Shown: one piece after another, positions 23,658 through 32,821 of the stretch
Layout of the letters: each line of letters begins with the position of its first letter
Position numbering within the stretch: position 1 is the first letter of the stretch
Source of the DNA: Microcoleus sp. bin38.metabat.b11b12b14.051
GTDB taxonomy: Bacteria > Cyanobacteriota > Cyanobacteriia > Cyanobacteriales > Microcoleaceae
NCBI RefSeq assembly: GCF_013299165.1
Contig: NZ_JAAFKD010000034.1
Span: 1 to 35,123, forward strand
Direction: 5' to 3'
DNA: 35,123 bases
Program-made: the position numbers and the translations under genes
The notes under the pieces: generated by a model
Seen by the model: only the letters and a program-made list of their open reading frames with translations
What the model was told of the DNA's origin: nothing
Database searches by the model: none

Positions 23658-26600
23658 CTAGCTAAACAAACCCGAAATTCCGCCTACTGCTATTGCTCCA
23701 GCCAAAGCGGAAACAACTACAGAAGTTAGAGCCGTACCGAACAACCACCAAGCAGCGGTTGCGGCGGCTTCGCGCGCATCTTCTGCTTGCTGCTTGGTCT
23801 TTTTCCGGATGTCTTTAATGCGTTTTTTGGCTTCTGTTTGCAGGCGTTCCGATCGCAATAAAACGCCATCCCGGGCTCCTTCCATTTGGTCAACAATTCG
23901 GTGAGCGTCTGTCTCGGAAATATCGGAGCGAGAGCTCAGCAGGGCTACTAAAGTACCGCGATCGAACTCACCTAAACGCTGTTTAATCGCGTCAAATCCC
24001 GCCTGCGGATCGTCAAATACTTTGCGGAAGTCGCGCTTGATGCCTTCGTAGTTGAGCTCGGGCCGATCGAGCGAATTGAGGTAATCCCGGATTTTACCGA
24101 AAATCCCGTCAATTGTTGACTGGAACTTGTCTTGCACCATTTGAAGTTGTTCGACAACCTCGTTGCGGACAGATTCAATGCGATCGGCAATTTTGTTCGC
24201 TTCTTCTTGGGAGATGTCTTCCCGCTGCGACAGCAATGCTACCAGCGTACCGCGATCGAAGTGCTTCAGCCGATCGCCCAAACTTTGCATCCCCGTTCCC
24301 GGTTCGCTAAAGAGCAACTGCAAATCGCGCTTGATACCGTCTGGATTGAGCTCTTCCTTGTCGGTATTCCGCAGGTAATTTTCCAAACTTCCTTGGAAAT
24401 CCTTGACAGTTTTTTGAGCGCGAGATGCCAAGCGGCGCGGCGATTTCACGATGCTGCGAATCGAATCTTGCACGCGATCGATCGTCCGATTGATCTGTTC
24501 TTCGCTCAAATCTTCCCGCTGGGAAAGCAGCTTGACTAAGGTTTCGCGATCGACCTGAGAGAGTCTTTCCCGCAGCGCCAAGGCACCTTCTTTCGGATTT
24601 TCAAACAATTTGGTCAAATCTCGATTGATGCCTTCTGGATCGAGTTCTTCCAGGTTAGTTTTGTGCAGGTACTCGCCAATTTTGGCAGTAACTTCCTCGT
24701 ACTGCTGCTTAGCTTTATCTGCAACAATTTGCGGCGCGTGGATAATGTTGTCGCGGACAGACTCGATTTTGTCGATCGCCCCATTGACCTGTTCTTCACT
24801 GAGATCTTGGCGCTGCGACAGCAACTGCACGAGTGTATCGCGATCGAATTGAGACAAGCGCTCTGAAAGAGCTTTAAAGCCTGCTTGCGGGTCACTTAAC
24901 AGCGTTTGAAACTCGCGCTCTATCGCTTCAGGATTGAGTTCTTCCTGATTAGTATTGCGAAGATACTCTTCTACCTTTTGGCGCACTTCTTGCGCTTTCG
25001 ATTTCGCTTGCTCTTGCAATTCTTGAGCTTTGGAAATTACGCGATCGCGCGAACTTTCGAGGCGTCCGATTAACTGATCCGCTTCCTCGGGGCTGAAATC
25101 CTGGCGCTGACCGAGCAATTGTACCAAAGTATCGCGGTCAAAGTGCGACAGGCGATCGCGCAAAGCCTCAAAACCAACATCGCGATCGTCCAACAGCGCT
25201 TGGAAGTCCTTCTCGATACCTTCAGGATTCAATTCTTCCTTGCCAGTCGATCGCAAATAATTCTCAATCCGGCCGCGCAAATCTTGAGATTGTTCATCAC
25301 CAGCAGCAGCTTGCACAATTCCCAAAACTTCTTGGCGCACGCTTTCAAGCTGTTCGGCAATTTCCCTCGCCTGTTCCTGACTGAACCCTTCGCGGCGGCC
25401 CAAAATCCCTGCAAAATACTCAGGGTTCAACTGCTCTAACTGGCGCAAAACTGCTCCCGGAGAAGCTTCTGCGTCGTAAATAACATCCCGAAATTCTTGC
25501 TTGATAGTTTCTCGGTTGAGATGCCAAGGTTGAGCATTCAGCAAGTAATTTTCCACATCAGCCTTAGCGGTATTGAAAGGCAGCGCAGGCACTTTATCGC
25601 CCACCTTAGAAGCCACTGATTTAGCTGTTTCCTTGCCTTTTTCTGTTAGTTGCTGCAACTGACCAGAGATTTTTTCCACATCCAAATCCGACAAATCAGT
25701 CCGCGACAAAACAGTGCCAACTAGAGCTTCCACACCCATCTGCATCGCTCGCTTCATGCCGCCACCGCTGCTGGATGTCGATTTATTTTCCCGAGTTTCC
25801 AGAATTTGAGACAGCTTGGCGTTGAGCTCGTCAGACTTCAACAAATCCGGAGCCGCAAACTTAAGAAAATCAACCAACTCTAAATTCGGGTCTTTCTTGT
25901 CTTGCTGCTTGCCGAAAGTTTGCTTCCAAACGCCTTCAAGTTGGTCAGCAACTTGAGTGATTTCCTCCTTAGAAAAATCAGATCGGCTGCTAATTAAATC
26001 CACAAAAGTCTGGCGGTTAACATTCTTCAGAACATCGCTTCCAGCCAGAGATTTGATATCGGCATCGCCCAGCAACTTTTCAAATTGGCCGCGAATTTCC
26101 TTAACATCCAACTTCGGTAACTGCAAAGAACCGACATAATCTTGGATTGTTTCGCGAATGCTATCCGGGTCTACAGCCGAGCCCAACTCGCGGCGTACAG
26201 CAGCCACAGATGCTTCTACAGTATTGACCATTTGGTCGCTGGCCATCTTGCCGCCGATCGCAGAACCAGCAGTCCCCATGACGCCTTGAATGCCTGAAAA
26301 AGCAGTTTTAATCAAGGAACCAATCATCGAACCGACGGCGCTAGAACCGAGCCATACCAGCGTTAAAAAGTACGCCGACCAAATGACCACACCAATAATT
26401 GCCGCTCCATCTACCGAGGCAATTGAAGTTAGTTTGACCGCCAGAAAACAAGCTAAAAATAAAGCCAGGTTAACTGTGACTAAAATCCAACCGCCGACTA
26501 AGCCTTCGATCTTGCGAACTTTAGTGCCTAAACTTTCCGACTCGTCATCATCGTCAGTGTCGGGTAAAGCTTCATCCCAATTTGAGATTTTGGCAGCGAT

Positions 26601-26795
26601 GGAGAAATTCGTTAACAGGAATTGGAAGCCGAAAGCCATGATGACTCCGGCGATTAATGCCACGAAAAACTGAGGGCTCAAAAACATCAGCCCTCCGATC
26701 TCGGGGTGGTCAAACGGGACATCTATTTCTACTGGCATTTGAGCAATACTGAATTTTGGACTGTACAGCGACATTAATAACTCGCTTTCAAACAT
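23658..26795 (-). CDS. Large membrane protein with repeated ~97-residue helical units
   Basis: 1045 residues, family not recognised. The N-terminus has three hydrophobic segments (about 46-66 ALIAGVIMAFGFQFLL; 100-121 GWILVTVNLALFLACFLAV; 130-160 AAIIGVVIWSAYFLTLVWLG) separated by an acidic loop. Between about 200 and 490 are diverged units, and from about 490 to 980 five regular units of ~97 residues, each with an EYLRNTNQEELNPEAI-like start, a central FDRDTLVQLLSQRQDLSEEQ and a charged helix. A final membrane segment lies at about 1012-1042 (WWLFGTALTSVVVSALAGAI). The layout suggests a membrane-anchored helical or filament-like scaffold. AGGAGG five bases upstream of ATG fixes the start, and a good terminator follows the stop. 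Likely transcribed alone. The function is unknown. Confidence 0.85.
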   Translation of the reverse strand: MFESELLMSLYSPKFSIAQMPVEIDVPFDHPEIGGLMFLSPQFFVALIAGVIMAFGFQFLLTNFSIAAKISNWDEALPDTDDDDESESLGTKVRKIEGLVGGWILVTVNLALFLACFLAVKLTSIASVDGAAIIGVVIWSAYFLTLVWLGSSAVGSMIGSLIKTAFSGIQGVMGTAGSAIGGKMASDQMVNTVEASVAAVRRELGSAVDPDSIRETIQDYVGSLQLPKLDVKEIRGQFEKLLGDADIKSLAGSDVLKNVNRQTFVDLISSRSDFSKEEITQVADQLEGVWKQTFGKQQDKKDPNLELVDFLKFAAPDLLKSDELNAKLSQILETRENKSTSSSGGGMKRAMQMGVEALVGTVLSRTDLSDLDVEKISGQLQQLTEKGKETAKSVASKVGDKVPALPFNTAKADVENYLLNAQPWHLNRETIKQEFRDVIYDAEASPGAVLRQLEQLNPEYFAGILGRREGFSQEQAREIAEQLESVRQEVLGIVQAAAGDEQSQDLRGRIENYLRSTGKEELNPEGIEKDFQALLDDRDVGFEALRDRLSHFDRDTLVQLLGQRQDFSPEEADQLIGRLESSRDRVISKAQELQEQAKSKAQEVRQKVEEYLRNTNQEELNPEAIEREFQTLLSDPQAGFKALSERLSQFDRDTLVQLLSQRQDLSEEQVNGAIDKIESVRDNIIHAPQIVADKAKQQYEEVTAKIGEYLHKTNLEELDPEGINRDLTKLFENPKEGALALRERLSQVDRETLVKLLSQREDLSEEQINRTIDRVQDSIRSIVKSPRRLASRAQKTVKDFQGSLENYLRNTDKEELNPDGIKRDLQLLFSEPGTGMQSLGDRLKHFDRGTLVALLSQREDISQEEANKIADRIESVRNEVVEQLQMVQDKFQSTIDGIFGKIRDYLNSLDRPELNYEGIKRDFRKVFDDPQAGFDAIKQRLGEFDRGTLVALLSSRSDISETDAHRIVDQMEGARDGVLLRSERLQTEAKKRIKDIRKKTKQQAEDAREAAATAAWWLFGTALTSVVVSALAGAIAVGGISGLFS

Positions 26796-27239
26796 AATTA
26801 CCTCCTAAAGTTGGATGCCGAATTAGGCATATTGAAATCTGCCCCTAACTGTTAAGTAGGGGATTTGGAACTTTTTAGATGGTCGTTTGTTTCGTCAGGC
26901 TTTATCTTACGGAAGCCTTGGTTCGTGAAATCCGGATGAGTAATAAATCTGTTCTCTAGTTATGTCATCCTTACTGCTGATTATGGCTCTGGAAGCTGAA
27001 AAATAAATCCCTCTAAAGTCAGAAATCAGCTTTTTTGTGAGTGATAGCAGCAGAGTTCGCCCAAAAAAGGCAAGTTTCAAGCGGGGGCGATCGCGCTACC
27101 AATTACGATCGATAGAAATATCCCAAAAATCTTGTGGCGCAGGCATCTAGCCTGCGATTGACAGCCTTTTGACATCCATGTCTGATATTAGTAAAGTGCG
27201 ATCAGGCGCACCCTACAGATAGTAGAGTGCGCTCGCGAG
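26796..27239. other. Intergenic region without supported gene
   Basis: This 444-base gap holds the promoter side of the 1045-residue gene. It has a small dispersed hairpin CGCAGGC-ATCTA-GCCTGCG at 27138-27156, and a GTGCGATCAGGCGCACCCTAC-like repeat near 27197-27235. No coding frame or RNA gene was recognised. Confidence 0.6.
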
Positions 27240-28217
27240 TTAGGATTCCGTTTGACTTTGTGGCTGAAAACGAGCCAGTAATTCCGATCGCTCTAGCTGC
27301 ATAATCAACCGCGTGCGATCGAGGGTTTCTAATTGAATCAAAGGCTCGATTATTTTGGCTAATTCTTCATCAATTTCACCAAATTTTACTTGTAGCATAC
27401 TCTCAACTATCAGGCGTTGACTGCGCTGAATACCTTCTTGGATACCTCGCTGAAGACCTTCCTGGATACCTTCTTGGATACCTTCTTGGATACCTTGCTG
27501 GATACCTCGCTGAGTTGCATCATCAAGTCGTTGCAAATAGAGGGGTGACAGTTCCATAATTAACTCCCGATCTTCTCGATCTGTGTCTTGGCGGACTTCT
27601 AAAATCGTTCGCAAGTTGTACAACAATTCTAACGCGCTCAACTGAAATAAATTATCAGAGGGTAATTCTCTCAATTCAGCAATAGCTTGCTTTTGGACAT
27701 TTCCCTTCCCCAAAACCCTCAGCCACAGCGTTTCGGGAGTGCGCGGGAGTTGGTGAATCGCAACGATCGCCGATCTTAGAGACGGATTCAAAAAATAAAC
27801 TCCATTTACCCAATTTTCAGGTTCAGGAGTCGCCCCAAATCCCGCTAGCATCGCGTCGGAAACCGTCGGCGACAGTATCCAGAGTTGAGGCAAGTCTGCC
27901 TCTGCAATCCGGGTATTATCTCTGGCTGCGACTCGTTCATATTCCGCGTGGACATCAAAGAGTTTTCCTAGACAACTGCGAATTTCTCCCAGTTGTACTG
28001 GACTGCGGAATGGTTCAAGTACAGCGGGTTTTGCTGCAATTTGACCCAGAATGCCCAGGGCTGTGGGTTCGACATCAGGTTCCGCTTTCGGGGCAAAGAA
28101 AACGTCAATCTGTCTCACTTCTCCAGCAATGTCGCGGCTAGTTTCGACTTTGCCAAGAGGCGTTAATAGTTCTTTGAGATACTGTTTGGCAAATTGGTCA
28201 TGAATGAATCTGGTCAT
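27240..28217 (-). CDS. PD-(D/E)XK nuclease-like, DUF4351/Rpn-type protein
   Basis: 325 residues. The N-terminal pattern DQFAKQYLKELL, then SRDIAGEVRQIDVFFAPK is the hallmark of the cyanobacterial Rpn/PDDEXK transposase-like family (D...K at the first helix, then R-x-I-D-V-x-F). The middle contains a hydrophobic core (LWLRVLGKGNVQKQAIAEL). A segment at about 240-265 is a tetrapeptide repeat GIQEGIQEGIQEG, followed by a helix (LIVESMLQVKFGEIDEELAK) typical of the C-terminus. Members are often annotated as hypothetical or flagellar assembly protein H by mistake; nuclease activity for this protein is inferred. Start ATG at 28217. It is present as a single copy with no linked toxin, antitoxin or transposase gene, and next to a heptamer repeat array. 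Confidence 0.8.
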   Translation of the reverse strand: MTRFIHDQFAKQYLKELLTPLGKVETSRDIAGEVRQIDVFFAPKAEPDVEPTALGILGQIAAKPAVLEPFRSPVQLGEIRSCLGKLFDVHAEYERVAARDNTRIAEADLPQLWILSPTVSDAMLAGFGATPEPENWVNGVYFLNPSLRSAIVAIHQLPRTPETLWLRVLGKGNVQKQAIAELRELPSDNLFQLSALELLYNLRTILEVRQDTDREDRELIMELSPLYLQRLDDATQRGIQQGIQEGIQEGIQEGLQRGIQEGIQRSQRLIVESMLQVKFGEIDEELAKIIEPLIQLETLDRTRLIMQLERSELLARFQPQSQTES

Positions 28218-28302
28218 GAGACTTATCTGGTATCAACTGTTTATAAACCTCCCTATCAACTGTCAACTGTCAAGCCAACGATCGGCTTTTCGTGCAAGCT
28301 GT

Positions 28303-28358
28303 CAACCATCAACCATCAACCATCAACTGTCAACTGTCAACTGTCAACTGTCAACTGC
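28303..28358. repeat. Heptamer tandem repeat, CAACCAT x3 then CAACTGT x4-5
   Basis: Eight consecutive heptamers: three CAACCAT, four CAACTGT and a final CAACTGC. Scattered CAACTGT copies start earlier, from about 28257. STRR-type sequence, non-coding. Confidence 0.95.
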
Positions 28359-28545
28359 TTTCATCTTTTAAGGCTACCCACTGAGATTGCAGAGTAGGAT
28401 TGTGACAATTATCAAATGCTGCCATACCTTTTTGGTAGTTTTGCAAACTTTTATTCATATATTGAATCAAATCAGGCTGAGTTCTGATAATATCAGAACT
28501 TAATCTGAGATGACAATCATCCGGTATTTTAAGGAAATCAGCCAA
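28351..28545 (-). CDS. Doubtful 64-residue frame divergent from proS
   Basis: An open frame ([31 protein letters not shown]) fills the space between the heptamer array and proS. The only start at its beginning is TTG at 28545, which lies within the proS start region. The first ATG is about 30 codons in. The composition is protein-like, but there is no ribosome-binding site and no known family. It may be a gene remnant. Confidence 0.25.
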   Translation of the reverse strand: MADFLKIPDDCHLRLSSDIIRTQPDLIQYMNKSLQNYQKGMAAFDNCHNPTLQSQWVALKDESS

Positions 28546-30350
28546 TGCGACTCTCTCAAATGCTTTTCGTCACCCTGCGGGAAGACCCAGCAGAAGCAGA
28601 AATTCCCAGCCACAAACTATTACTCCGCGCTGGGTACATCCGACGCATCGGTAGCGGCATATACGCTTATCTCCCTTTGATGTGGCGAGTTCTCAAAAAA
28701 GTCTCCCAAATTGTACGGGAAGAAATGGACGCTACCGGCGCTCAAGAATGCCTCCTCCCACAACTGCAACCTGCCGATTTGTGGCGGGAATCCGGCCGCT
28801 GGGATACCTACACTCAAGCTGAGGGTATCATGTTTGCTATGACGGACAGGCAGCAGCGAGAAGTGGGACTGGGGCCGACTCACGAAGAGGTAATTACTAC
28901 AATTGCTAAGGATATGATTCGTTCTTATCGGCAATTGCCCGTACATCTATATCAAATTCAAACTAAGTTTCGTGATGAAATTCGCCCGCGTTTTGGGTTG
29001 ATGCGCGGTCGCGAATTTATTATGAAAGATGGCTATTCTTTTCACACTAGCGAAGAAAGTTTGAAAAAAACTTATCAGGATATGGCTCAAGCTTACAGTA
29101 ATATGCTGCGCCGATCGGGCTTGGAATTCCGAGCAGTAGATGCTGATTCTGGTGCAATTGGTGGCTCTGGTTCTCAAGAGTTTATGGTGCTGGCAGAAGC
29201 GGGTGAGGATGAAGTTCTCTATACTGAAGACGGTCTGTATGCTGCTAATGTGGAGAAGGCTGTGTCTATGCCTGCTGATGCCCAAGCTTCGCCTTTTACA
29301 ACTTTTGAAAAGCGGGAAACCCCGGGAACTGAAACGATTAATAAACTTTGCAAGTTTTTGAAATGTTCTCCGACGCAAGTTGTCAAAAATGTGCTTTATC
29401 AAGCTGTTTATGATAATGGCACGACTGTCTTGGTATTGGTAAGCATTCGCGGCGACCAAGATGTGAATCAGGTAAAGTTGCTGAATGAATTGACCAAATT
29501 AGCGGGTAATTATCAAGCTAAAACTGTTTTGTTTTTGACGGTTCCTGATGCGGAAGCTCAGCGGAAATGGGCGGCTAAATCTTTGCCTTTGGGTTATATG
29601 GCTCCGGATGTTGCTGATGATTATATCGCTGGAAGTAAGGAGGTAAATTCTAAGTTTTTGCGTTTGGTCGATCGCACCGCAGTTGACTTAACAAACTTTG
29701 TCACTGGTTCTAACGAGTCAGGATACCACGTTGTGGGGGCTAATTGGAATCAAGAATTTCCCCTACCTGCAACGGTTGTAGGCGTTAGAACGGCCGTTGC
29801 GGGCGATCGGGCGGTGCACAATCCCGAACAAACCTTGCAAACCGCCAGAGGCATCGAAGTCGGCCACATCTTCCAATTGGGCACCAAATACTCCGAAGCC
29901 ATGGGCGCCACCTACACCACCGAACAAGGCGAAGAAATGCCGTTTATCATGGGCTGCTACGGCGTCGGCGTGTCGCGGCTGGCTCAATCTGCCGTAGAAC
30001 AATCCTACGACAAAGACGGAATAATCTGGCCAGTGGCGATCGCCCCGTATCACGCCATCATTAGCATCCCCAATATTTCCGACGCCCAACAAGTAGAAGT
30101 CGCCGAAAAACTCTACGCAGAACTCAATCAATCTGGTATTGAAACCATACTAGATGACCGCAACGAACGAGCCGGAGTTAAATTTAAAGATGCCGATTTA
30201 ATCGGCATTCCCTATCGAATTGTGCCTGGTAAATTGCTGAAATCAGGCAAGGTTGAACTCGTAGAAAGAGCAACTCATAAAGCACATGAAATTCTCATTG
30301 AGGAAGTAATATCTACCTTGAAACAGTGGATTGATGCCGCTATCAAATAA
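28545..30350 (+). CDS. proS: Prolyl-tRNA synthetase (bacterial type with editing domain)
   Basis: 601 residues. It charges tRNA-Pro. Class II motif 1 surroundings [20 protein letters not shown], motif 2 [20 protein letters not shown] and motif 3 [17 protein letters not shown] are present. The INS editing domain, which removes mis-charged Ala-tRNA-Pro, lies between motifs 2 and 3 (about 225-400), with [12 protein letters not shown] near its start. The C-terminal anticodon-binding domain follows [11 protein letters not shown] ([20 protein letters not shown]). The start ATG at 28545 follows AAGGAAATCAGCCA and gives the standard N-terminus [14 protein letters not shown]. Plus strand, followed by a repeat cluster; probably monocistronic. 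Confidence 0.98.
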   Translation: MRLSQMLFVTLREDPAEAEIPSHKLLLRAGYIRRIGSGIYAYLPLMWRVLKKVSQIVREEMDATGAQECLLPQLQPADLWRESGRWDTYTQAEGIMFAMTDRQQREVGLGPTHEEVITTIAKDMIRSYRQLPVHLYQIQTKFRDEIRPRFGLMRGREFIMKDGYSFHTSEESLKKTYQDMAQAYSNMLRRSGLEFRAVDADSGAIGGSGSQEFMVLAEAGEDEVLYTEDGLYAANVEKAVSMPADAQASPFTTFEKRETPGTETINKLCKFLKCSPTQVVKNVLYQAVYDNGTTVLVLVSIRGDQDVNQVKLLNELTKLAGNYQAKTVLFLTVPDAEAQRKWAAKSLPLGYMAPDVADDYIAGSKEVNSKFLRLVDRTAVDLTNFVTGSNESGYHVVGANWNQEFPLPATVVGVRTAVAGDRAVHNPEQTLQTARGIEVGHIFQLGTKYSEAMGATYTTEQGEEMPFIMGCYGVGVSRLAQSAVEQSYDKDGIIWPVAIAPYHAIISIPNISDAQQVEVAEKLYAELNQSGIETILDDRNERAGVKFKDADLIGIPYRIVPGKLLKSGKVELVERATHKAHEILIEEVISTLKQWIDAAIK

Positions 30351-30364
30351 GTTTTTGTAACGGT

Positions 30365-30575
30365 AAGGTGCGCGCTGCACCTACATTGAGGCTGACAAGG
30401 TGCGCGCTGCACCTATATTAGACCTCTTGCAAAAATAGTTAGGAACGGGCCGGAGAGCCCGTTCCACAATTGTTTTTTCTGTGGAACGGGCCGGAGAGCC
30501 CGTTCCAAAAGTTGATTAAAAAGACTTTTGCAAGAGATCTATTGAGGCTAGCAAGGTGCGCGCTGCACCTACATT
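30365..30575. repeat. 32-bp repeat (AAGGTGCGCGCTGCACCT), three copies, interrupted by an inserted element
   Basis: Copies begin at 30365, 30397 and 30553. Each is AAGGTGCGCGCTGCACCT + A(C/T)ATT, followed by a 9-base spacer GAGGCTGAC or GAGGCTAGC. Without the 124 bp at 30420-30543, the third copy would begin at 30429, exactly 32 bp after the second. Confidence 0.95.
30420..30540. mobile_element. MITE-like element, 121 bp, with terminal inverted repeats and 3-bp target duplication
   Basis: Ends AGACCTCTTGCAAAAA and, inverted, AGATCTCTTGCAAAAGTC. The interior holds two GGAACGGGCCGGAGAGCCC hairpins in direct orientation separated by a T-rich stretch. It is flanked by ATT at 30417-30419 and ATT at 30541-30543. 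It sits inside a 32-bp repeat array whose period is restored when the element and one ATT are removed. There is no coding capacity. A damaged relative is at 13587-13692. Confidence 0.85.
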
Positions 30576-30601
30576 AACTTATATAAAACTTAAAACTCGA
30601 T

Positions 30602-31330
30602 ATGAATCTGAACTTAAATCAGTTTCTTCGATTCCCTGAATCTCGAATTTGGCGGTACTTAGCCCAAGTAACTATCGTGGCGATTGCTTACGCCGTGGGG
30701 GCGAGACTAGCATTTGCAATTCAAGGTATCAATCCCTTTGCTGCCTCAGTTTTGCCCCCCGCAGGAATTGCACAAGCCGGAGTTTTATTGTTTGGCACAA
30801 AAGTCTGGCCTGCGATACTTTTGGGTGTGTTTTTCCTGAATTTAGTTAACCCAAGTGAACAGATATTCGTGGTTTGGCTGGGAGGAAGCCTCGGAGGAAT
30901 TTTGCAAGCTGTTTTTGCAGCAACTGTACTTCGCTGGCTGGGATTTCGTCCATCTCTAGAACGTTTGAAAGATGTAGTTAATTTAATTTTATTTGGCGGG
31001 TTACTTCCCACTAAAATTAGTTGCACTATTGGCGCATTTTCCCTTTGTTTAGCAGGCAAAGTAGATTGGTCAGCGTATTTATATGCTCGCTGGAATTGGT
31101 GGTTAGGAGATACAATGGGAGTTTTGATTTTCACTCCATTAATTCTCATACTCTTGCGTCCAAAAGTCACCGCATACCGTTTAAAAATACAAACAGAGCA
31201 ACCGAAAAATTATTTTATTTGGCGGGGAATCTGGATGATATTATTAATTGGGGTAAGCTGCCTGGTTTTTGAATCTAAAAATGAAGATTCTATTTCTCGC
31301 TATCCCCTAGAATATTTATGGAGTGCCTAG
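30602..31330 (+). pseudogene. Truncated MASE1 sensor N-terminus (cyclase locus 1)
   Basis: 242 residues, closely parallel to residues 1-240 of the intact MASE1-PAS-cyclase at 32822: VLPPAGIAQAGVLLFGTKVW, RPSLERLKDVVNLILFGG, ARWNWWLGDTMGVLIFTPLI and YPLEYL are all shared. MASE1 is an integral membrane sensor domain of several transmembrane helices. The likeness stops right after YPLEYL, where the frame runs into WSA and a stop; the last membrane helices of MASE1 are missing. The next frame begins in the middle of a GAF domain. A deletion that also changed the frame probably joined the two. The product, if made, is a membrane domain without output. Confidence 0.75.
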
Positions 31331-32709
31331 ATTTGTTCGATCGCGCCCTCAACCAGCACTTCGAGGCTATGGAATTAGCAGCAGCAGACTATCCTGTCTA
31401 TTTTCAAGCATTGCGAGAAGAACGTGCAATTGCTGCCTTTGACGCCCAAAAAGATTTTAGAAGTAGAGAGTTTGCGGAAGCATACCTAATTCCATTAGGC
31501 ATCACTTCCATGCTAGATACGCCGATTCAAATAGGCGGAGAAACAGCAGGAGTTCTCTGTTTAGAACACATAGGAATGCCCCGTTATTGGACTATTGAAG
31601 AACAAAGTTTCGCTGTTTCTCTAACAGACTCTGTAACTTTTGCAGTGGAAGCGCGACAACGCCAGCGCGCTGAAGCAGCGCTGATTCAAGCCGAGGCAAA
31701 ATACCGCAGCATTTTTGAAAATGCGATACTCGGCATCTTTCAAACTACTCCCGACGGGGAATATCTCAGCGTCAACCCTGCTTTAATTCGCATTTACGGT
31801 TACAGTTCCTGTGAGGAATTGATGGGAACTTTAACTGATATTAACAGCCAGCTCTATGTATACCCAGAGCGCCGCGCAGAAGTCATCCATTTAATGCGAA
31901 CCAACGGCAAAGTATCTGATTTTGAATCTCAAGTTTACCGCCAAGATGGCAGTATAATTTGGATTGCTGAAAATGCTTATACTGTCTGCGACAGACATGG
32001 AAATTTGCTTTATTACGAAGGCACTGTCGAAGATATCACAACTCGTAAAGAAGCTGAGGCAGCTTTACGATTAGAACAAGAAAAATCCGATCGCCTCCTC
32101 CTCAATATTTTACCACAAGCGATTGCCGAAAGACTCAAACAAGACCAAAGCATCATCGCCGATACTTTTGCAGAAGTCACAGTATTGTTTGCAGATATAG
32201 TCGGTTTTACCCAAATTAGCTCCCAAATTTCTCCGCAGGAATTAGTTTCCTTGCTTAACGAGATTTTTTCCACATTCGATCGCCTAGCCCAAAAGCACGG
32301 ATTAGAAAAAATTAAGACGATTGGCGACGCTTATATGGTAGTGGGAGGGCTGCCGATGCCCCGCCACGATCACGCAGAGGCGATCGCCCAAATGGCCCTG
32401 GATATGCAGCAAGCAATTAGTGACTTCAGCCATACCCACAATCAAAATTTCAGCATCAGAATCGGCATCAACAGCGGCCCAGTTGTCGCCGGAGTAATCG
32501 GCATCAAAAAATTCATTTACGATTTGTGGGGAGACACCGTTAACACCGCTTCCCGCATGGAATCCCACGGCTTACCGGGTAAAATTCAAGTCACGCCTGC
32601 AACTTACGAGCGATTGCAGGACAAATATTTATGGGAAAGTAGAGGCACAATTGAAGTCAAAGGTAAAGGCGAAATGAACACTTATTTTATTACCGGAATC
32701 AAGTTATAG
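31318..32709 (+). CDS. GAF(partial)-PAS-class III adenylate cyclase (cyclase locus 1, 3' part)
   Basis: 463 residues. The start of the frame (ECLDLFDRALNQHFEAMELA) is the middle of a GAF domain, so its N-terminal half is missing; GAF continues to about 115. PAS spans about 125-245 (YRSIFENAILGIFQTTPDGE). The cyclase domain begins near 283. Metal-binding Asp293 (FADIVGFT) and Asp337 (GDAYM) are present. Adenine-selecting Lys333 (EKIKTIG) and Asp402 (YDLWG) indicate ATP, not GTP. Transition-state Asn409 and Arg413 (VNTASR) are intact. It should make cAMP if translated. The ATG at 31318 lies 13 bases before the end of the upstream MASE1 frame, so coupled translation is possible. The stop codon lies within the left end of a MITE-like element. 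Confidence 0.75.
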   Translation: MECLDLFDRALNQHFEAMELAAADYPVYFQALREERAIAAFDAQKDFRSREFAEAYLIPLGITSMLDTPIQIGGETAGVLCLEHIGMPRYWTIEEQSFAVSLTDSVTFAVEARQRQRAEAALIQAEAKYRSIFENAILGIFQTTPDGEYLSVNPALIRIYGYSSCEELMGTLTDINSQLYVYPERRAEVIHLMRTNGKVSDFESQVYRQDGSIIWIAENAYTVCDRHGNLLYYEGTVEDITTRKEAEAALRLEQEKSDRLLLNILPQAIAERLKQDQSIIADTFAEVTVLFADIVGFTQISSQISPQELVSLLNEIFSTFDRLAQKHGLEKIKTIGDAYMVVGGLPMPRHDHAEAIAQMALDMQQAISDFSHTHNQNFSIRIGINSGPVVAGVIGIKKFIYDLWGDTVNTASRMESHGLPGKIQVTPATYERLQDKYLWESRGTIEVKGKGEMNTYFITGIKL

Positions 32710-32796
32710 CCTTTCTCCAAGAGATGATGTACAGATTGAAACTTTAGATTTTAGATTGATTGGTCAATACCTCATCTGAGAGAGCGAACTGCTATA
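32705..32796. mobile_element. MITE-like element, 92 bp, second copy of the TATAGC family
   Basis: The left end TATAGCCTTTCTCCAAGAG and the right end, read in reverse as TATAGCAGTTCGCTCTCTC, mirror the ends of the 7576-7695 element. The interior is unrelated (AGATTGAAACTTTAGATTT). The left TATAG overlaps and provides the TAG stop (32707-32709) of the cyclase gene. Confidence 0.6.
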
Positions 32797-32821
32797 GTTA
32801 GTTAAAAATCTAAAAATCACT

